From Streptomyces antibioticus (GTDB taxonomy: Bacteria > Actinomycetota > Actinomycetes > Streptomycetales > Streptomycetaceae), in the NCBI RefSeq assembly GCF_001514065.1, contig NZ_KQ948429.1:310001-374000 (forward strand): DNA of 64,000 nt, written 5' to 3'. The notes beneath the pieces are model-generated. The model ran no database searches. It saw only the letters and a program-made list of their open reading frames with translations, and was not told the origin of the DNA. The translations under genes were made by a program, and so were the position numbers. Each line of letters begins with the position of its first letter. Within the stretch, counting starts at the first letter, position 1. Below, one piece after another: positions 7,933 through 17,900 of this stretch.

Positions 7933-9435
7933 TCACCGCCCCAGGAAGATCGGGTTCGTCAACGCCGCCAACGCCCCCGGCAGCGGCCCCGCCGCCGTCT
8001 CGTGCCGCAACTCGGCCCGGACGTACGCCGCGTAGGCCGGAGTCGTCTGCCACTCCACCACCCCGGAACCGGTCACCGGCAGTGCCGCGCTCGTGAACAG
8101 CACCCCCTGGTCGGTGACGAACCGGACGGTGCAGCGCGGTGCCCCCGTCACCTCCAGCCGTATGGTCACCGGAGTGTCCGCCGCCGCCCTCAACCGGCCG
8201 CCGATTCCCGCGTGTTCGCCCTTGCCGCCGACCGCGGTGAAGTCCAGCGAGACCCGCGCGGACTCGGCGATGTACGACCGCCCCGCCCGGATGCCCTCCT
8301 GGATAGCCTCCCGCGTCAGGTCGTCGGCCAGGACGACGGTCTGCGGCGAGCCGACCACGTCCGGGTCCCGGTGCGCGTCACTGTTCCCCATCGCCGGAAT
8401 CCAGGCCCGCCCCTCCCGCGCGGACGCGACCAGCATGCTGTCCCAGTCGGCCAGCGCCACCTCGTCGTCGGGCGTGTAGGGCCCGTTCCAGACCTCCACC
8501 GCGTCCGCCTCGCCGAAGCCGAACCGCCACCCGCACCCCACGCAGGTGGCGTGCGGATGCGCCGGGACGACCAGACCACCCGCCCTGCGGATACGGCGGG
8601 CGAACCGGCCGAACCGGTTGTCGCGGGCGCGGTAACGCCAGTCCACGAAGGTGCCGGGGTCGGTGCCGAGCGCGACGACGTGGCCGTTCCTCGTCGTGAT
8701 CTCCTCACCCAGCATCACCAGCAGGTCGTCCCCGGCCACGTCCGCCCAATGGGCGTGCGCGGCATGGGTGTTGTGCTCGGAGGTGTTGATGAAGTCCAGC
8801 CCCGCGGCACGCGCCAGCGCGCCGATCTCGGCGGGGGTGCGGCGCCCGTCCGAGTACCAGGAGTGCAGATGGCAGTCACCGCGGTACCAGGCCCGCCCGC
8901 GCCCCTTGGCCCGCCCCGGCGGATACGTCGGCTCGACGACCTCACCCGGCTCGCCGTACGCCAGCGTGACCGTGATCTCGTACGACAGTCCCTGCGGCGC
9001 CACCGTGTACGGACCGAGCGCGATCGACCAGGTGCCTTCGCGCACCGGCCCCGGGACGTACCCCGGCGTCGCGTCGTCGGCGCGCAGGAAGAACTCGCTC
9101 CTGGCCCCTCCCGACCAGCCCCGGAAACCCTCGCCGCCCAGCTCGGTGCCCCGCTCGTCGAAGATGCCGATGTCCAGGGCGTTGCCGGGGGTGCCCGCCG
9201 GGACGGCCGGGCGGTCGTAGGTGTAGGCGACCTTGATCTCCCGTACGCCGGACGGGACTTCGACCGGCACGTACACGAAATCGGGGGACCCGGTGGGCAG
9301 CGTGCCCCGGATCGTCCTCGTCTCCGTCTCGCCGTCCGCCGCTGAAGCGAAGGTCACGCTTCCCAACGTAAGCGCGGCGGCGGCTCCCGTCACGACGAGT
9401 GTGCGTCTTCCGATGTGGCGCTCGTCCTCACACAT
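7933..9435 (-). CDS. CehA/McbA-family metallohydrolase (PHP domain), Tat-exported
   Basis: An approximately 500-residue protein. The N-terminus carries a Tat-type signal (IGRRTLVVTGAAAALTLGS, then ASA). After a beta-rich domain comes a PHP metal-binding domain: GDCHLHSWYSDG, TSEHNTHAAH, MLGEEITT, VPAHPHATC and GNSDAHRDPD. These His/Asp/Glu residues form the multinuclear metal site of PHP phosphoesterases and of CehA/McbA carbaryl hydrolases. It is therefore likely a secreted or periplasm-facing esterase or phosphoesterase of unknown substrate. Start chosen at Met 9435; GTG at 9444 is an alternative. It is divergent from the LLM oxidoreductase. Confidence 0.87.
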   Translation of the reverse strand: MCEDERHIGRRTLVVTGAAAALTLGSVTFASAADGETETRTIRGTLPTGSPDFVYVPVEVPSGVREIKVAYTYDRPAVPAGTPGNALDIGIFDERGTELGGEGFRGWSGGARSEFFLRADDATPGYVPGPVREGTWSIALGPYTVAPQGLSYEITVTLAYGEPGEVVEPTYPPGRAKGRGRAWYRGDCHLHSWYSDGRRTPAEIGALARAAGLDFINTSEHNTHAAHAHWADVAGDDLLVMLGEEITTRNGHVVALGTDPGTFVDWRYRARDNRFGRFARRIRRAGGLVVPAHPHATCVGCGWRFGFGEADAVEVWNGPYTPDDEVALADWDSMLVASAREGRAWIPAMGNSDAHRDPDVVGSPQTVVLADDLTREAIQEGIRAGRSYIAESARVSLDFTAVGGKGEHAGIGGRLRAAADTPVTIRLEVTGAPRCTVRFVTDQGVLFTSAALPVTGSGVVEWQTTPAYAAYVRAELRHETAAGPLPGALAALTNPIFLGR

Positions 9436-9517
9436 GCGTCCCACTGTCGGGGGCGAGGGTGAACTCCCGTGAACGGGAGGGGAATCAGAGCCGCCCGAAC
9501 GCTACCCCCTGTCAATG

Positions 9518-9529
9518 CCGACCAGTCGG
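9518..9529. promoter_or_regulatory. Small dyad upstream of the LLM oxidoreductase
   Basis: CCGAC-CA-GTCGG, a perfect 5+5 dyad, lies 38 bp before the ATG at 9568 and 83 bp before the divergent PHP-hydrolase start. The shape resembles short TetR-family operators, but no cognate regulator is adjacent. Confidence 0.35.
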
Positions 9530-9567
9530 TATGGACATATCGCCCCCGGCGCGGTACAGATGCGGCT

Positions 9568-10401
9568 ATGCGTATCTCCGTCACGATCTTCCTCACCGAC
9601 GAGACCATCACCCCGACCCGGCTCGCCCGTGAGCTGGAGGAGCGGGGGTTCGCGGGCCTGTACCTGCCCGAGCACACCCACATCCCCGTCGAGCGGACCA
9701 CTCCGTACCCGGCGGGCGGCGACCTGCCCCCCGAGTACGGCCGCACCCTCGACCCCTTCGTCGCCCTCGGCCAGGCGGCGGCGGTCACCGAGACGCTCGG
9801 CCTCGGCACCGGCATCACCCTGGTCGCCCAGCACGATCCCATCGACCTCGCGAAGCAGATCGCGACCCTCGACCACCTCTCCGGCGGCCGCTTCACGCTC
9901 GGCCTCGGCTTCGGCTGGAACGTGGAGGAGGCCGCCGACCACGGCGTCGAGTGGCGCACCCGACGCGAACTGGTCCGGGACCGGATGGCGCTGATGCGGG
10001 CCCTGTGGTCCGAGGAACCGACCGCCTACAAGGGCGAGTTCGGCAGCGTACGCCCCAGCCACGCCCACCCCAAGCCACTCCGCGCCCATCTGGGCCCCCG
10101 CACCCTGATCGGCGGCGCGGCAGGCCCGAAGCTCTTCACCCACATCTGCGAGTACGCGGACGGCTGGATGCCGATCGGGGGGAGGGGGCTGACGGAGACG
10201 CTGCCGGTGCTGAGGGCGGCGTGGGCGGACGCGGGCCGAGAGGCGAACGCGTTGCAGGTGGTCCCGTACGCGGTCTATCCGTCGCCGGGGAAGCTGGCGC
10301 ATTACGCGGAGCTGGGCATCGAGGAGGTGGTGGTGCAGCTGCCGCCGGCGGAGGAGACGGAGGTACTGAGGACCTTGGCTGAATACGCCGAGTACCTGTA
10401 A
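9568..10401 (+). CDS. LLM-class F420-dependent oxidoreductase
   Basis: A 277-residue TIM-barrel protein of the bacterial luciferase-like superfamily. Typical motifs are LEERGFAGLYLPEHTHIP, GTGITLVAQHDP, LAKQIATLDHLSGGRFTLG and LGFGWNVEEA. Actinobacterial members with this signature use F420 rather than FMN to reduce or oxidise diverse substrates. The ATG at 9568 begins MRISVTIFLTDETITPTRLA. It sits directly upstream of fbiC (about 125 bp, containing a dispersed repeat), which makes F420 dependence more plausible. Physiological substrate unknown. Confidence 0.88.
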   Translation: MRISVTIFLTDETITPTRLARELEERGFAGLYLPEHTHIPVERTTPYPAGGDLPPEYGRTLDPFVALGQAAAVTETLGLGTGITLVAQHDPIDLAKQIATLDHLSGGRFTLGLGFGWNVEEAADHGVEWRTRRELVRDRMALMRALWSEEPTAYKGEFGSVRPSHAHPKPLRAHLGPRTLIGGAAGPKLFTHICEYADGWMPIGGRGLTETLPVLRAAWADAGREANALQVVPYAVYPSPGKLAHYAELGIEEVVVQLPPAEETEVLRTLAEYAEYL

Positions 10402-10404
10402 CCC

Positions 10405-10463
10405 CCAGGGGCGCGGGGCTGTATCGATCTGCGGCTCCGCCGCGTGGGCGCGCCCAGCCCCCA
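10405..10463. repeat. Dispersed GC-rich palindromic repeat
   Basis: The block immediately follows the LLM stop codon and contains nested inverted repeats: GGGGCTG (10415-10421) with CAGCCCC (10455-10461), and GCGGC-TCC-GCCGC (10431-10443). The core AGGGGCGCGGGG recurs at 19607. Such elements are scattered between genes in Streptomyces chromosomes. It may also act as a transcription terminator between the LLM gene and fbiC. Confidence 0.6.
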
Positions 10464-10526
10464 CCTGCCCGCACCCGGCAACACACCGCACCACCCCTCT
10501 GATCACCTCGAACGTATGCTCAAGAG

Positions 10527-13109
10527 ATGACGACTTCCGCCACCGGAACCGGCCCCACCGAAAACTCCCTGCGCCGCGCCCTCAAACGCGCCCGCACCGG
10601 CGTGGCCCTCGACGTCACCGAAGCCGCGGTCCTCCTCCAGGCCCGCGGCGAGGCCCTGGACGACCTCACCGCGACCGCGGCCCGCATCCGCGACGCGGGC
10701 CTCGCGGAGGCAGGCCGCCCCGGCGTCATCACGTACTCCAAGAGCGTCTTCATCCCCCTGACCCGCCTGTGCCGGGACAAGTGCCACTACTGCACCTTCG
10801 TCACCGTCCCCGGCAAGCTGCGCCGCGCCGGCCACGGCATGTTCATGTCCCCGGACGAGGTCCTGGACGTCGCTCGCAAGGGCGCGGCCCTGGGCTGCAA
10901 GGAAGCTCTCATCACCCTCGGCGACAAGCCCGAGGACCGCTGGCCGGAGGCGCGCGAGTGGCTCGACGCGCACGGCTACGACGACACGATCGCGTACGTC
11001 CGCGCGATATCGATCCGCATCCTGGAGGAGACGGGCCTGCTGCCCCATCTCAACCCCGGGGTGATGTCCTGGACGGACTTCCAGCGCCTCAAGCCGGTCG
11101 CGCCCAGCATGGGCATGATGCTGGAGACGACCGCCACCCGCCTCTGGTCGGAGCCCGGCGGCCCCCACTACGGCTCCCCGGACAAGGAACCGGCGGTGCG
11201 CCTGCGCGTCCTCGAGGACGCCGGCCGCTCCTCCGTCCCCTTCACCTCCGGCATCCTCATCGGGATCGGCGAGACGTACGAGGAGCGGGCCGAGTCCCTC
11301 TTCGCGCTGCGCCGGATCGCCCGCTCCTACCACGGCGTCCAGGAACTGATCATCCAGAACTTCCGCGCCAAGCCGGACACCGCGATGCGCGGCATGCCGG
11401 ACGCGGAGCTGGACGAGCTGGTCGCGGCCGTGGCGGTGGCCCGGATCGTCATGGGTCCGGCGGGCAACATCCAGGCCCCGCCGAACCTCGTGGACAGCGA
11501 GTACGAGCGGCTCATAGCCGCCGGCATCGACGACTGGGGCGGGGTGTCGCCGCTCACCATCGACCACGTCAACCCGGAACGCCCCTGGCCGCAGATCGAG
11601 GAGCTGGCGGCGAAGTCCGCGGCAGCCGGCTTCGAGCTCCGCGAACGCCTCTGCGTCTACCCGGAGTTCGTCCAGCGAGGCGAACCCTGGCTCGACCCCC
11701 GGCTGCTCCCGCACGTACGCGCACTCGCGGACGGGGAGACGGGCCTGGCGCGCGAGGACGCGGTCGTCGAGGGCCATCCCTGGCAGGAGCCGGAGGAGGT
11801 CTTCGTCCCGTCCGGCCGCACCGACCTGCACAGCAGCATCGACACGGAGGGCCGTACGACCGACCGTCGCGACGACTTCGACGTCGTCTACGGCGACTGG
11901 GGCGCCCTGCGGGAGGCGGCGGCGCCGGGGATGGTGCCGGAGCGCATCGACACGGACGTACGGCAGGCGCTGGCCACGGCGGCCGACGACCCCACCAGGC
12001 TCACGGACGCCGAAGCGCTCGCCCTCCTCCACGCGGACGGCCCCGCCCTGGACGCGCTCACCCGCATCGCGGACGACGTCCGCAAGGCGGCGGTCGGCGA
12101 CGACGTGACGTACATCGTCACGCGGAACATCAACTTCACCAACGTCTGCTACACGGGCTGCCGCTTCTGCGCGTTCGCCCAGCGCCGCACGGACGCGGAC
12201 GCCTACACCCTCTCCCTGGACCAGGTCGCCGACCGCGCCCAGCAGGCGTGGGACGTGGGCGCGGTGGAGGTCTGCATGCAGGGCGGTATCCACCCCGACC
12301 TGCCGGGCACCGCGTACTTCGACATCGCGAAGGCGGTGAAGGAGCGCGTCCCCGGCATGCATGTGCACGCCTTCTCGCCCATGGAGGTCGTGAACGGCGC
12401 GACCCGTACCGGCCTGTCCATCCGCGAGTGGCTGACGGCGGCGAAGGAGGCGGGCCTGGACTCCATCCCCGGCACGGCCGCCGAGATCCTCGACGACGAG
12501 GTCCGCTGGGTCCTCACCAAGGGCAAGCTGCCGACGGCCACCTGGATCGAGGTGATCACGACGGCCCACGAGGTGGGCATCCCGTCGACCTCGACGATGA
12601 TGTACGGCCATGTCGACCAGCCCCGCCACTGGCTGGGCCACCTGCGCACCCTGGCCCGCGTCCAGCAGCAGACGGGCGGCATCACCGAGTTCGTGACGCT
12701 CCCGTTCATCCACACCAACGCCCCGGTCTACCTGGCCGGCATCGCCCGCCCCGGCCCGTCGATGCGGGACAACCGCGCGGTGACGGCGATGGCCCGTCTC
12801 CTCCTCCACCCGCACATCCCGAACATCCAGACCAGCTGGGTCAAGCTCGGCACCGAGGGCGCGGCGGAGATGCTCCGCTCCGGCGCGAACGACCTGGGCG
12901 GCACGCTGATGGAGGAGACGATCTCGCGCATGGCGGGCTCCTCCTACGGCTCCTACAAGTCGGTGCAGGACCTGATCGCGGTCGCCGAGGCGGCGGGCCG
13001 GCCCGCCAAGCCCCGCACGACGCTGTACGGCGAGGTCCCGGAGGAGCGGCAGAAGGCGGCGGCGGTGTCCGACGGGCATCTGCCGGAGCTGCTGCCGGTG
13101 CTGGACTGA
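10527..13109 (+). CDS. fbiC: 7,8-didemethyl-8-hydroxy-5-deazariboflavin (FO) synthase, CofG-CofH fusion
   Basis: An 860-residue fusion of two radical-SAM enzymes. The first half has CRDKCHYC (Cys82/86/89, CX3CX2C) and corresponds to CofG. The second has CYTGCRFC (Cys541/545/548) and corresponds to CofH. Together they join the deazaflavin ring from tyrosine and 5-amino-6-ribitylamino-uracil to give FO, the chromophore of coenzyme F420. The single-chain form is usual in actinobacteria. The long [25 protein letters not shown] linker joins the modules. Both halves retain their 4Fe-4S Cys, so it should be active. The neighbouring LLM and nitroreductase-like genes are likely users of the cofactor. 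Confidence 0.97.
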   Translation: MTTSATGTGPTENSLRRALKRARTGVALDVTEAAVLLQARGEALDDLTATAARIRDAGLAEAGRPGVITYSKSVFIPLTRLCRDKCHYCTFVTVPGKLRRAGHGMFMSPDEVLDVARKGAALGCKEALITLGDKPEDRWPEAREWLDAHGYDDTIAYVRAISIRILEETGLLPHLNPGVMSWTDFQRLKPVAPSMGMMLETTATRLWSEPGGPHYGSPDKEPAVRLRVLEDAGRSSVPFTSGILIGIGETYEERAESLFALRRIARSYHGVQELIIQNFRAKPDTAMRGMPDAELDELVAAVAVARIVMGPAGNIQAPPNLVDSEYERLIAAGIDDWGGVSPLTIDHVNPERPWPQIEELAAKSAAAGFELRERLCVYPEFVQRGEPWLDPRLLPHVRALADGETGLAREDAVVEGHPWQEPEEVFVPSGRTDLHSSIDTEGRTTDRRDDFDVVYGDWGALREAAAPGMVPERIDTDVRQALATAADDPTRLTDAEALALLHADGPALDALTRIADDVRKAAVGDDVTYIVTRNINFTNVCYTGCRFCAFAQRRTDADAYTLSLDQVADRAQQAWDVGAVEVCMQGGIHPDLPGTAYFDIAKAVKERVPGMHVHAFSPMEVVNGATRTGLSIREWLTAAKEAGLDSIPGTAAEILDDEVRWVLTKGKLPTATWIEVITTAHEVGIPSTSTMMYGHVDQPRHWLGHLRTLARVQQQTGGITEFVTLPFIHTNAPVYLAGIARPGPSMRDNRAVTAMARLLLHPHIPNIQTSWVKLGTEGAAEMLRSGANDLGGTLMEETISRMAGSSYGSYKSVQDLIAVAEAAGRPAKPRTTLYGEVPEERQKAAAVSDGHLPELLPVLD

Positions 13110-13185
13110 GACCGCTGGACGGAGAGGGCGGGCGCACGGCAGTACGATGATCCGACCCTGTCGGTGAGCTGAGGAGATACGTGCC

Positions 13186-13743
13186 GTGCCTGCCTCGAAG
13201 GTCTGGGTGACCGGTCTGACGGTGGGAGCGATAGCCGTGGTCGCCGCTCTCGCCGTACAGGCGGACAAGGGCGCCAAGCCCGAGGCGACGGGCGCCGCGC
13301 GCCCGAGCGCGTCGACGTCCGCGCAGCCCTCGGCCGGTCCCACGAAGGCCGCGCCGACCGCCGTGCCGGACGACTCGGGCACCGGCCGCCGCATCGTCTA
13401 CTCGCTCGGCGAGAAGCGGGTGTGGCTGGTCGACGCGAGCGACGCGGCCCGCCGCACCTTCGCCGTGTGGCCCGGGACGGTCTCCCCCGACCCGGGCGAC
13501 TACACGGTCGGGACCCGTTCCGGCGACCCGATCACCGGCTCCGACGGGGTCAGGATCGAGCACGTCGTCTACTTCGCCGCGAAGTCCGGCAAGAACATCG
13601 CCTTCTCCAACGCCGTCGACGGCTCCTCCCCGCCCCCGCCCGCCGCGGGCACCCAGACCGGCGGCATCCGCATGAAGAAGGCGGACGGCTCGGCACTGTG
13701 GACGTTCGGCGAGACGGGCACGCCCGTCGTGGTGGTCAACTAG
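13186..13743 (+). CDS. Secreted/anchored YkuD-like protein lacking the catalytic Cys
   Basis: A GTG at 13186 behind GAGGAG gives 185 residues: an N-terminal membrane helix (KVWVTGLTVGAIAVVAALAV), an Ser/Ala/Pro linker, then a compact domain. RRIVYSLGEKRVWLVDASD, RTFAVWPGTVSPDPGDYTVG and the C-terminal GTPVVVV resemble the start and end of L,D-transpeptidase (YkuD) domains. Where YkuD enzymes have S/T-x-GC-x-R, this protein has TGGIRMKK. The catalytic Cys is missing, as is an obvious HG. It is thus probably a non-catalytic wall-associated relative, if the fold assignment is right. It lies 76 bp after fbiC on the same strand; no functional link is known. Confidence 0.7.
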   Translation: MPASKVWVTGLTVGAIAVVAALAVQADKGAKPEATGAARPSASTSAQPSAGPTKAAPTAVPDDSGTGRRIVYSLGEKRVWLVDASDAARRTFAVWPGTVSPDPGDYTVGTRSGDPITGSDGVRIEHVVYFAAKSGKNIAFSNAVDGSSPPPPAAGTQTGGIRMKKADGSALWTFGETGTPVVVVN

Positions 13744-13790
13744 CCTCCCGGGGACTGCACTTGGAGCGCCGATCTCCGTACGGTGACCGG

Positions 13791-14327
13791 ATGGACAGCT
13801 CCGTCGTCTTCAACATCGTCACCACGGCCATCGCCGTCGTCGCCGTGGTGACCTCCGTCGTCTTCAGCGCCCGGCAGGCCCGCATCGCGAAGCACGCCAA
13901 CCACATCTCCGTGATGATCGACCTGCTCGCGGAGTTCCGGTCGGTGGAGTTCCACGGGCACCACGACTACGTCACGCTGCGGCTGGGGGCCGAGAACGAT
14001 CCGGCGGCCGGGGTGCGCGGGCTGCCCGCCGAGGCCAGGACCTCTTTCTACAGCGTCGTGTACTACTACCAGTCCTTCGCCAACCTCGCGGTCTTCGGGC
14101 TGCTCGACGAAACCCTGCTGGTCACGGTCCTGCGCACCCGCATCGTCTCGGTGTGGGAGGCGATCCGGCCGTTCGTGGCCCGCGAGCGGGAGCTGCGCGG
14201 GCCGAACGGCGGAACGTATCTGTCGAGCTTCGAGGAACTGGCGAGGCTGGCGGCGCAACTGCCGCCGGAGCACGTCCGCGAGCGGATCGCCGAGATCCGG
14301 CGCAGACGCGAGCGCGGACTGAGCTGA
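13791..14327 (+). CDS. DUF4760-like membrane-anchored protein
   Basis: The ATG at 13791 gives 178 residues: one N-terminal transmembrane helix (FNIVTTAIAVVAVVTSVVFS) followed by a cytoplasmic helical domain with HANHISVMIDLLAEFRS and FYSVVYYYQSFANLAVFGL. This layout is that of DUF4760-type proteins, common and uncharacterised in Streptomyces. It is adjacent to the YkuD-like gene (47 bp gap) and may be cotranscribed with it. No catalytic motif is visible. Confidence 0.75.
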   Translation: MDSSVVFNIVTTAIAVVAVVTSVVFSARQARIAKHANHISVMIDLLAEFRSVEFHGHHDYVTLRLGAENDPAAGVRGLPAEARTSFYSVVYYYQSFANLAVFGLLDETLLVTVLRTRIVSVWEAIRPFVARERELRGPNGGTYLSSFEELARLAAQLPPEHVRERIAEIRRRRERGLS

Positions 14328-14328
14328 C

Positions 14329-14838
14329 TCAGGCGTCCCGCGCCCCGGCGGGCAGCTGTACGACGATCAGCACGACCCCGCTCAGCACGAACACCCGCAG
14401 CGCGGCGTCCAGCCCGTTCCAGTCCTCCGACTGCCACATCGAGAACCACTCCCCGCCGATCGCCATGAACCCGGCGCCGAAGAGAAGCAGGACCATGAGC
14501 AGGCCGTACGTCGAGAAGCGGCGGGCGCGCAGATCGTCGCGCCGGGCGTAGAGCCAGGTGCCGTAAGTCAGCACCAGCGCGGCCACCGTCTCCCAGACGA
14601 TGATCGCGACGTACGCCGCGTCCTGAAGCCCCTTGCTGGTGACGGCCCGCCACATCAGGTCGTCGTCCTTGAAGGTGGTGTCCATCGCGAGGACATGCCG
14701 CACGAACTGCTGGTTCGTCCCGAAGTCCGTGATGTTCCCGAAGGCCACGAGGGCCATGTAGAGGGCGACGGTCGCGGTGAGGAGGGTGGCGGTGAGGTGG
14801 AGTGCGGGGCGTGGGGGTGTGGTGGCCATGGCGATCAT
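14329..14838 (-). CDS. DUF2165-family small membrane protein
   Basis: A 169-residue protein (166 if the second Met, at 14829, is used) with four membrane helices and the DUF2165 pattern: FGNITDFGTNQQFVRHVLAM after helix 1, then DDLMWRAVTSKGLQDAAY before helix 2. The last helix includes VFVLSGVVLIVVQL. A GGGA lies only 4 bases before the first ATG and 13 before the second, so the start is ambiguous. Its stop is 1 bp from the stop of the opposite DUF4760-like gene (convergent). Function unknown. Confidence 0.8.
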   Translation of the reverse strand: MIAMATTPPRPALHLTATLLTATVALYMALVAFGNITDFGTNQQFVRHVLAMDTTFKDDDLMWRAVTSKGLQDAAYVAIIVWETVAALVLTYGTWLYARRDDLRARRFSTYGLLMVLLLFGAGFMAIGGEWFSMWQSEDWNGLDAALRVFVLSGVVLIVVQLPAGARDA

Positions 14839-14919
14839 TTTTCCCTGTGGGGGTGACGCCTCGCCGTACGCATTGAGCCAGAATGACGGGGAGTCGCCGC
14901 AGCGAGGAGACATACGGGG

Positions 14920-17900
14920 ATGGCGCAGTCGCCTGGATCGGAGTCGGCGGACCGGTTCGTCGGCCGGGAGGCCGAACGGGCCCGGTTCCTGCGGAACTTG
15001 GACCTGCCACCGGGAGACCCGGACCACCGCTCGCGGTTTCATGTGCGCGGTGACTCAGGTGTCGGGAAGACCTTTCTGGTCGAGGAGTTGAAGAGGCTCG
15101 CACGGGAACGCGGAGCGCTCACGGCGTACGTCGACGAGGACGCGGGGAGCGTGCCGGACGTGCTGGAGCTGATCTGTCGTCAGTTCGCCGCGCAGGGACG
15201 CAGACTGAGGCCCCTGGAGCGCCGGCTGGCCGTCCACAAGGAGCGGCGGCGCGAGGCGGAGGCGGCGATGCGGGCGCAGGAGCCGGAGTCGGCGTCCGCC
15301 GGGAGCCGGGCCGCCGTCCAGCTGGGCATGGGCGCACTGGAGACCGCCGTGCCGGGGTCCGCCCTGCTCACCCGGGCGCTGCCCGCCGACCTGATCGCCC
15401 AGGGCGCGGACCGGCTGCGGGCCGGCCTCAGCACCCGATTCCGGAACGCCGACGACATCGACCTCGTCCTGCACCCGGAGGCCGCGCTCACCCCGGTCCT
15501 GCTGCGTGAACTGCGTGCCGCCGCCTCGGCCGTACCGCGGATCGTCCTGTTCTTCGACACCTACGAGAGGACCGCCCCCTACCTGGACCCCTGGCTGCAC
15601 GGCCTGTTCCGGAAGGGGGACGAGCACGGCGGGCTGCCCGACCCGGTCGTCGTCGTCACCGCCGGTCAACTGCCCCTGCCCGCCGGCCGCTGGAGCGGGG
15701 CCGTGGAGCTGCCGCTCACCCCGTTCACCGACGCCGAGGCGCGTCGACTCCTCGCCGGGAAAGGGGTGGTGGCCGAGCCGGTGGTCGCCGAGGTGCTGCG
15801 GGTGACCGGCGGCCTGCCCGTCCTCGTGTCCACCCTCGCCGAGAAGCGGCCCGACGGACCCGACCAGGTCGAGGACCCCAGCGCCGACGCCGTTGAGCGC
15901 TTCCTGCGGGCCGAGCCGGAGGTCCGCCATGACGTCGCCCGGCTCTGCGCGCTGCCGCGCTGGCTGGACGGCGACGTCTTCCGCGTCCTGGTCGAGCTCC
16001 CTGACGGTGAACTCGACGCCCAGTACCGGTGGTTGCGGGGCCTGCCCTTCGTCGGGGAGCGCGGCGGCCGTGTCCGGTACCACGACGTCGTACGGGAGCC
16101 GATGCTGCGCCAGGAGCGGCTGCACTATCCGCGCCGGTGGCGGGAGCGGCACCGGCGGCTCGCGGCGGCGTTCGCCGAGTGGCGTCAGGACGTGGGGGAG
16201 GGCCTCGACGTCGAGGGCCGCTGGGCGGACGAGGAGTGGCGGGCCCTGCGCCTGGAGGAGACGTACCACCTGCTGTGCGCCCGGCCGGCGGCCGCGCTCC
16301 CCGGCGCGCTCGCCCTGTTCGTCGAGGCCTGCCGCGAGGACGAGGTCGAGGGCCGCCGCTGGGCCCGCATGCTCCAGGACGCGGGCGGCACCACGGACCA
16401 CGTCCAGACGGCCGACTGGGGACGGGAGCTGGGCGAGGCGCTCGATGCCGAGGCCGGTCCGGCCCGCGCGCTGGACCTGCTCCTGACCCGTCAGGGCCTG
16501 GACCCGCGCGGCCGGGCGGCGGCCCACGCGCTGCGGGGCCGCGAGTGGCGCCACGAGGGGGAGTACGGGCGGGCGCTGGAGGAGTACGACCGGGCCATCG
16601 AACTGGACCCCGACACGGCCCGCGCCCACTACGGCCGGGGCCTCACCCTCCAGCTCATGGGCGATTTCCCGGCCGCCCTGACCGCATTCGACCGCGCCGA
16701 CGCGCTCTCCCCTGACACCGGTTGGATCATCGCCGAGCGGGCCGAGACCTACCGCCTGGCGGGCCGTGTCGAGGAGGCCGTCGCCGACTTCGACCGAGCC
16801 CTCGCCCTGGACCCGACCGACGCCGGCGCCCTGACCGGGCGGGCGGTGTGCCGGCACGCGCTCGGGCGGTACGACGAGGCGCTCGCCGACTTCAACCGCT
16901 CGCTCGCCATCGACGAAGACCTGTGGACGCTGGTCCGCAGGGCCCGGCTGCGGCGCAGCCGGGGCGAGCCGGAAGAAGCGTTCGCCGACTTCGACCTCGC
17001 CGTCTCCCGGGCCCCGGACGCGGCGTGGGTCGCCTCGGAGCGGGGCGACGCCTACCGGCTGGAGGGCCGCTACGAGGACGCGGTCACCGAGCTGGGCCGT
17101 GCGGTCGCCCTGAACCCCGACCACGCCTCGGCGTGGGCGAGCCGGGGCGAGGCACTGGGGCAGCTCGGCCGTGCCGAGGAGGCGCAGGCGGACCTGGACC
17201 GCGCGATCGAGCTGCGGCCCGGATATGCCTGGGCGCTGGCCATGCGGTCCCGGGCGAAGTTGATGAACGGCGACGCGGCCGGCCATTTCGCCGATCTGGA
17301 GGAGGCCGTGGCGCAGGCCCCGGACGCGATCTGGATCCGCCTCGAACTCGGCTCGGAGTACCTGGACGCGGGCCGCCACGAGGAGGCGTTGGCCACCCTG
17401 GAGCGCTGTCTGGAGCAGGAACCCGAGGAGGCGAGCTGCTGGGCGATCGCGGGCGCGGTCCACCGGGCCCGCGCGGACCACACCGAGGCGCTCCGGCACC
17501 TGGACCGGGCCATCGCCCTGTCCCCCGACTACGGCTGGGCGTACGGCCAGCGCGCCCGCGTGGGCCTCGCCACGGGCCGCACGGACCAGGCACTCGCGGA
17601 CCTCGACCGCTGTGTGTCCCTGAACACGGAACCGAACTGGGCCCGCCGCACGGCCGTGGAGCTGCTCATGCTCTGCGAGCGATGGGACGAGGCCGAGGCC
17701 CGCCTCACCGACGACATGGACGACCTGTCCATCGAACTTCACCGCCATGCGGGCCGCTGGACGGAGGCCCGCCGCGTCGCCGAACGCCTCCGCGCGGGCG
17801 ACGAGCCGCTCGCGGGCACCTTCGAGCTGGCGCTGACGGTGAGCCGATCGGAGGGCCTCACGGCAGCGGCCCCGCTCTGGCAGGACCTGGTCCGCGCAGT

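Noticed and set aside
10503-13394. Very long minus-strand frame opposite fbiC
   Set aside because: It is the antisense of a strongly conserved radical-SAM fusion; composition is Arg/Val/Gly-rich without any motif, as is usual for shadows in GC-rich DNA.
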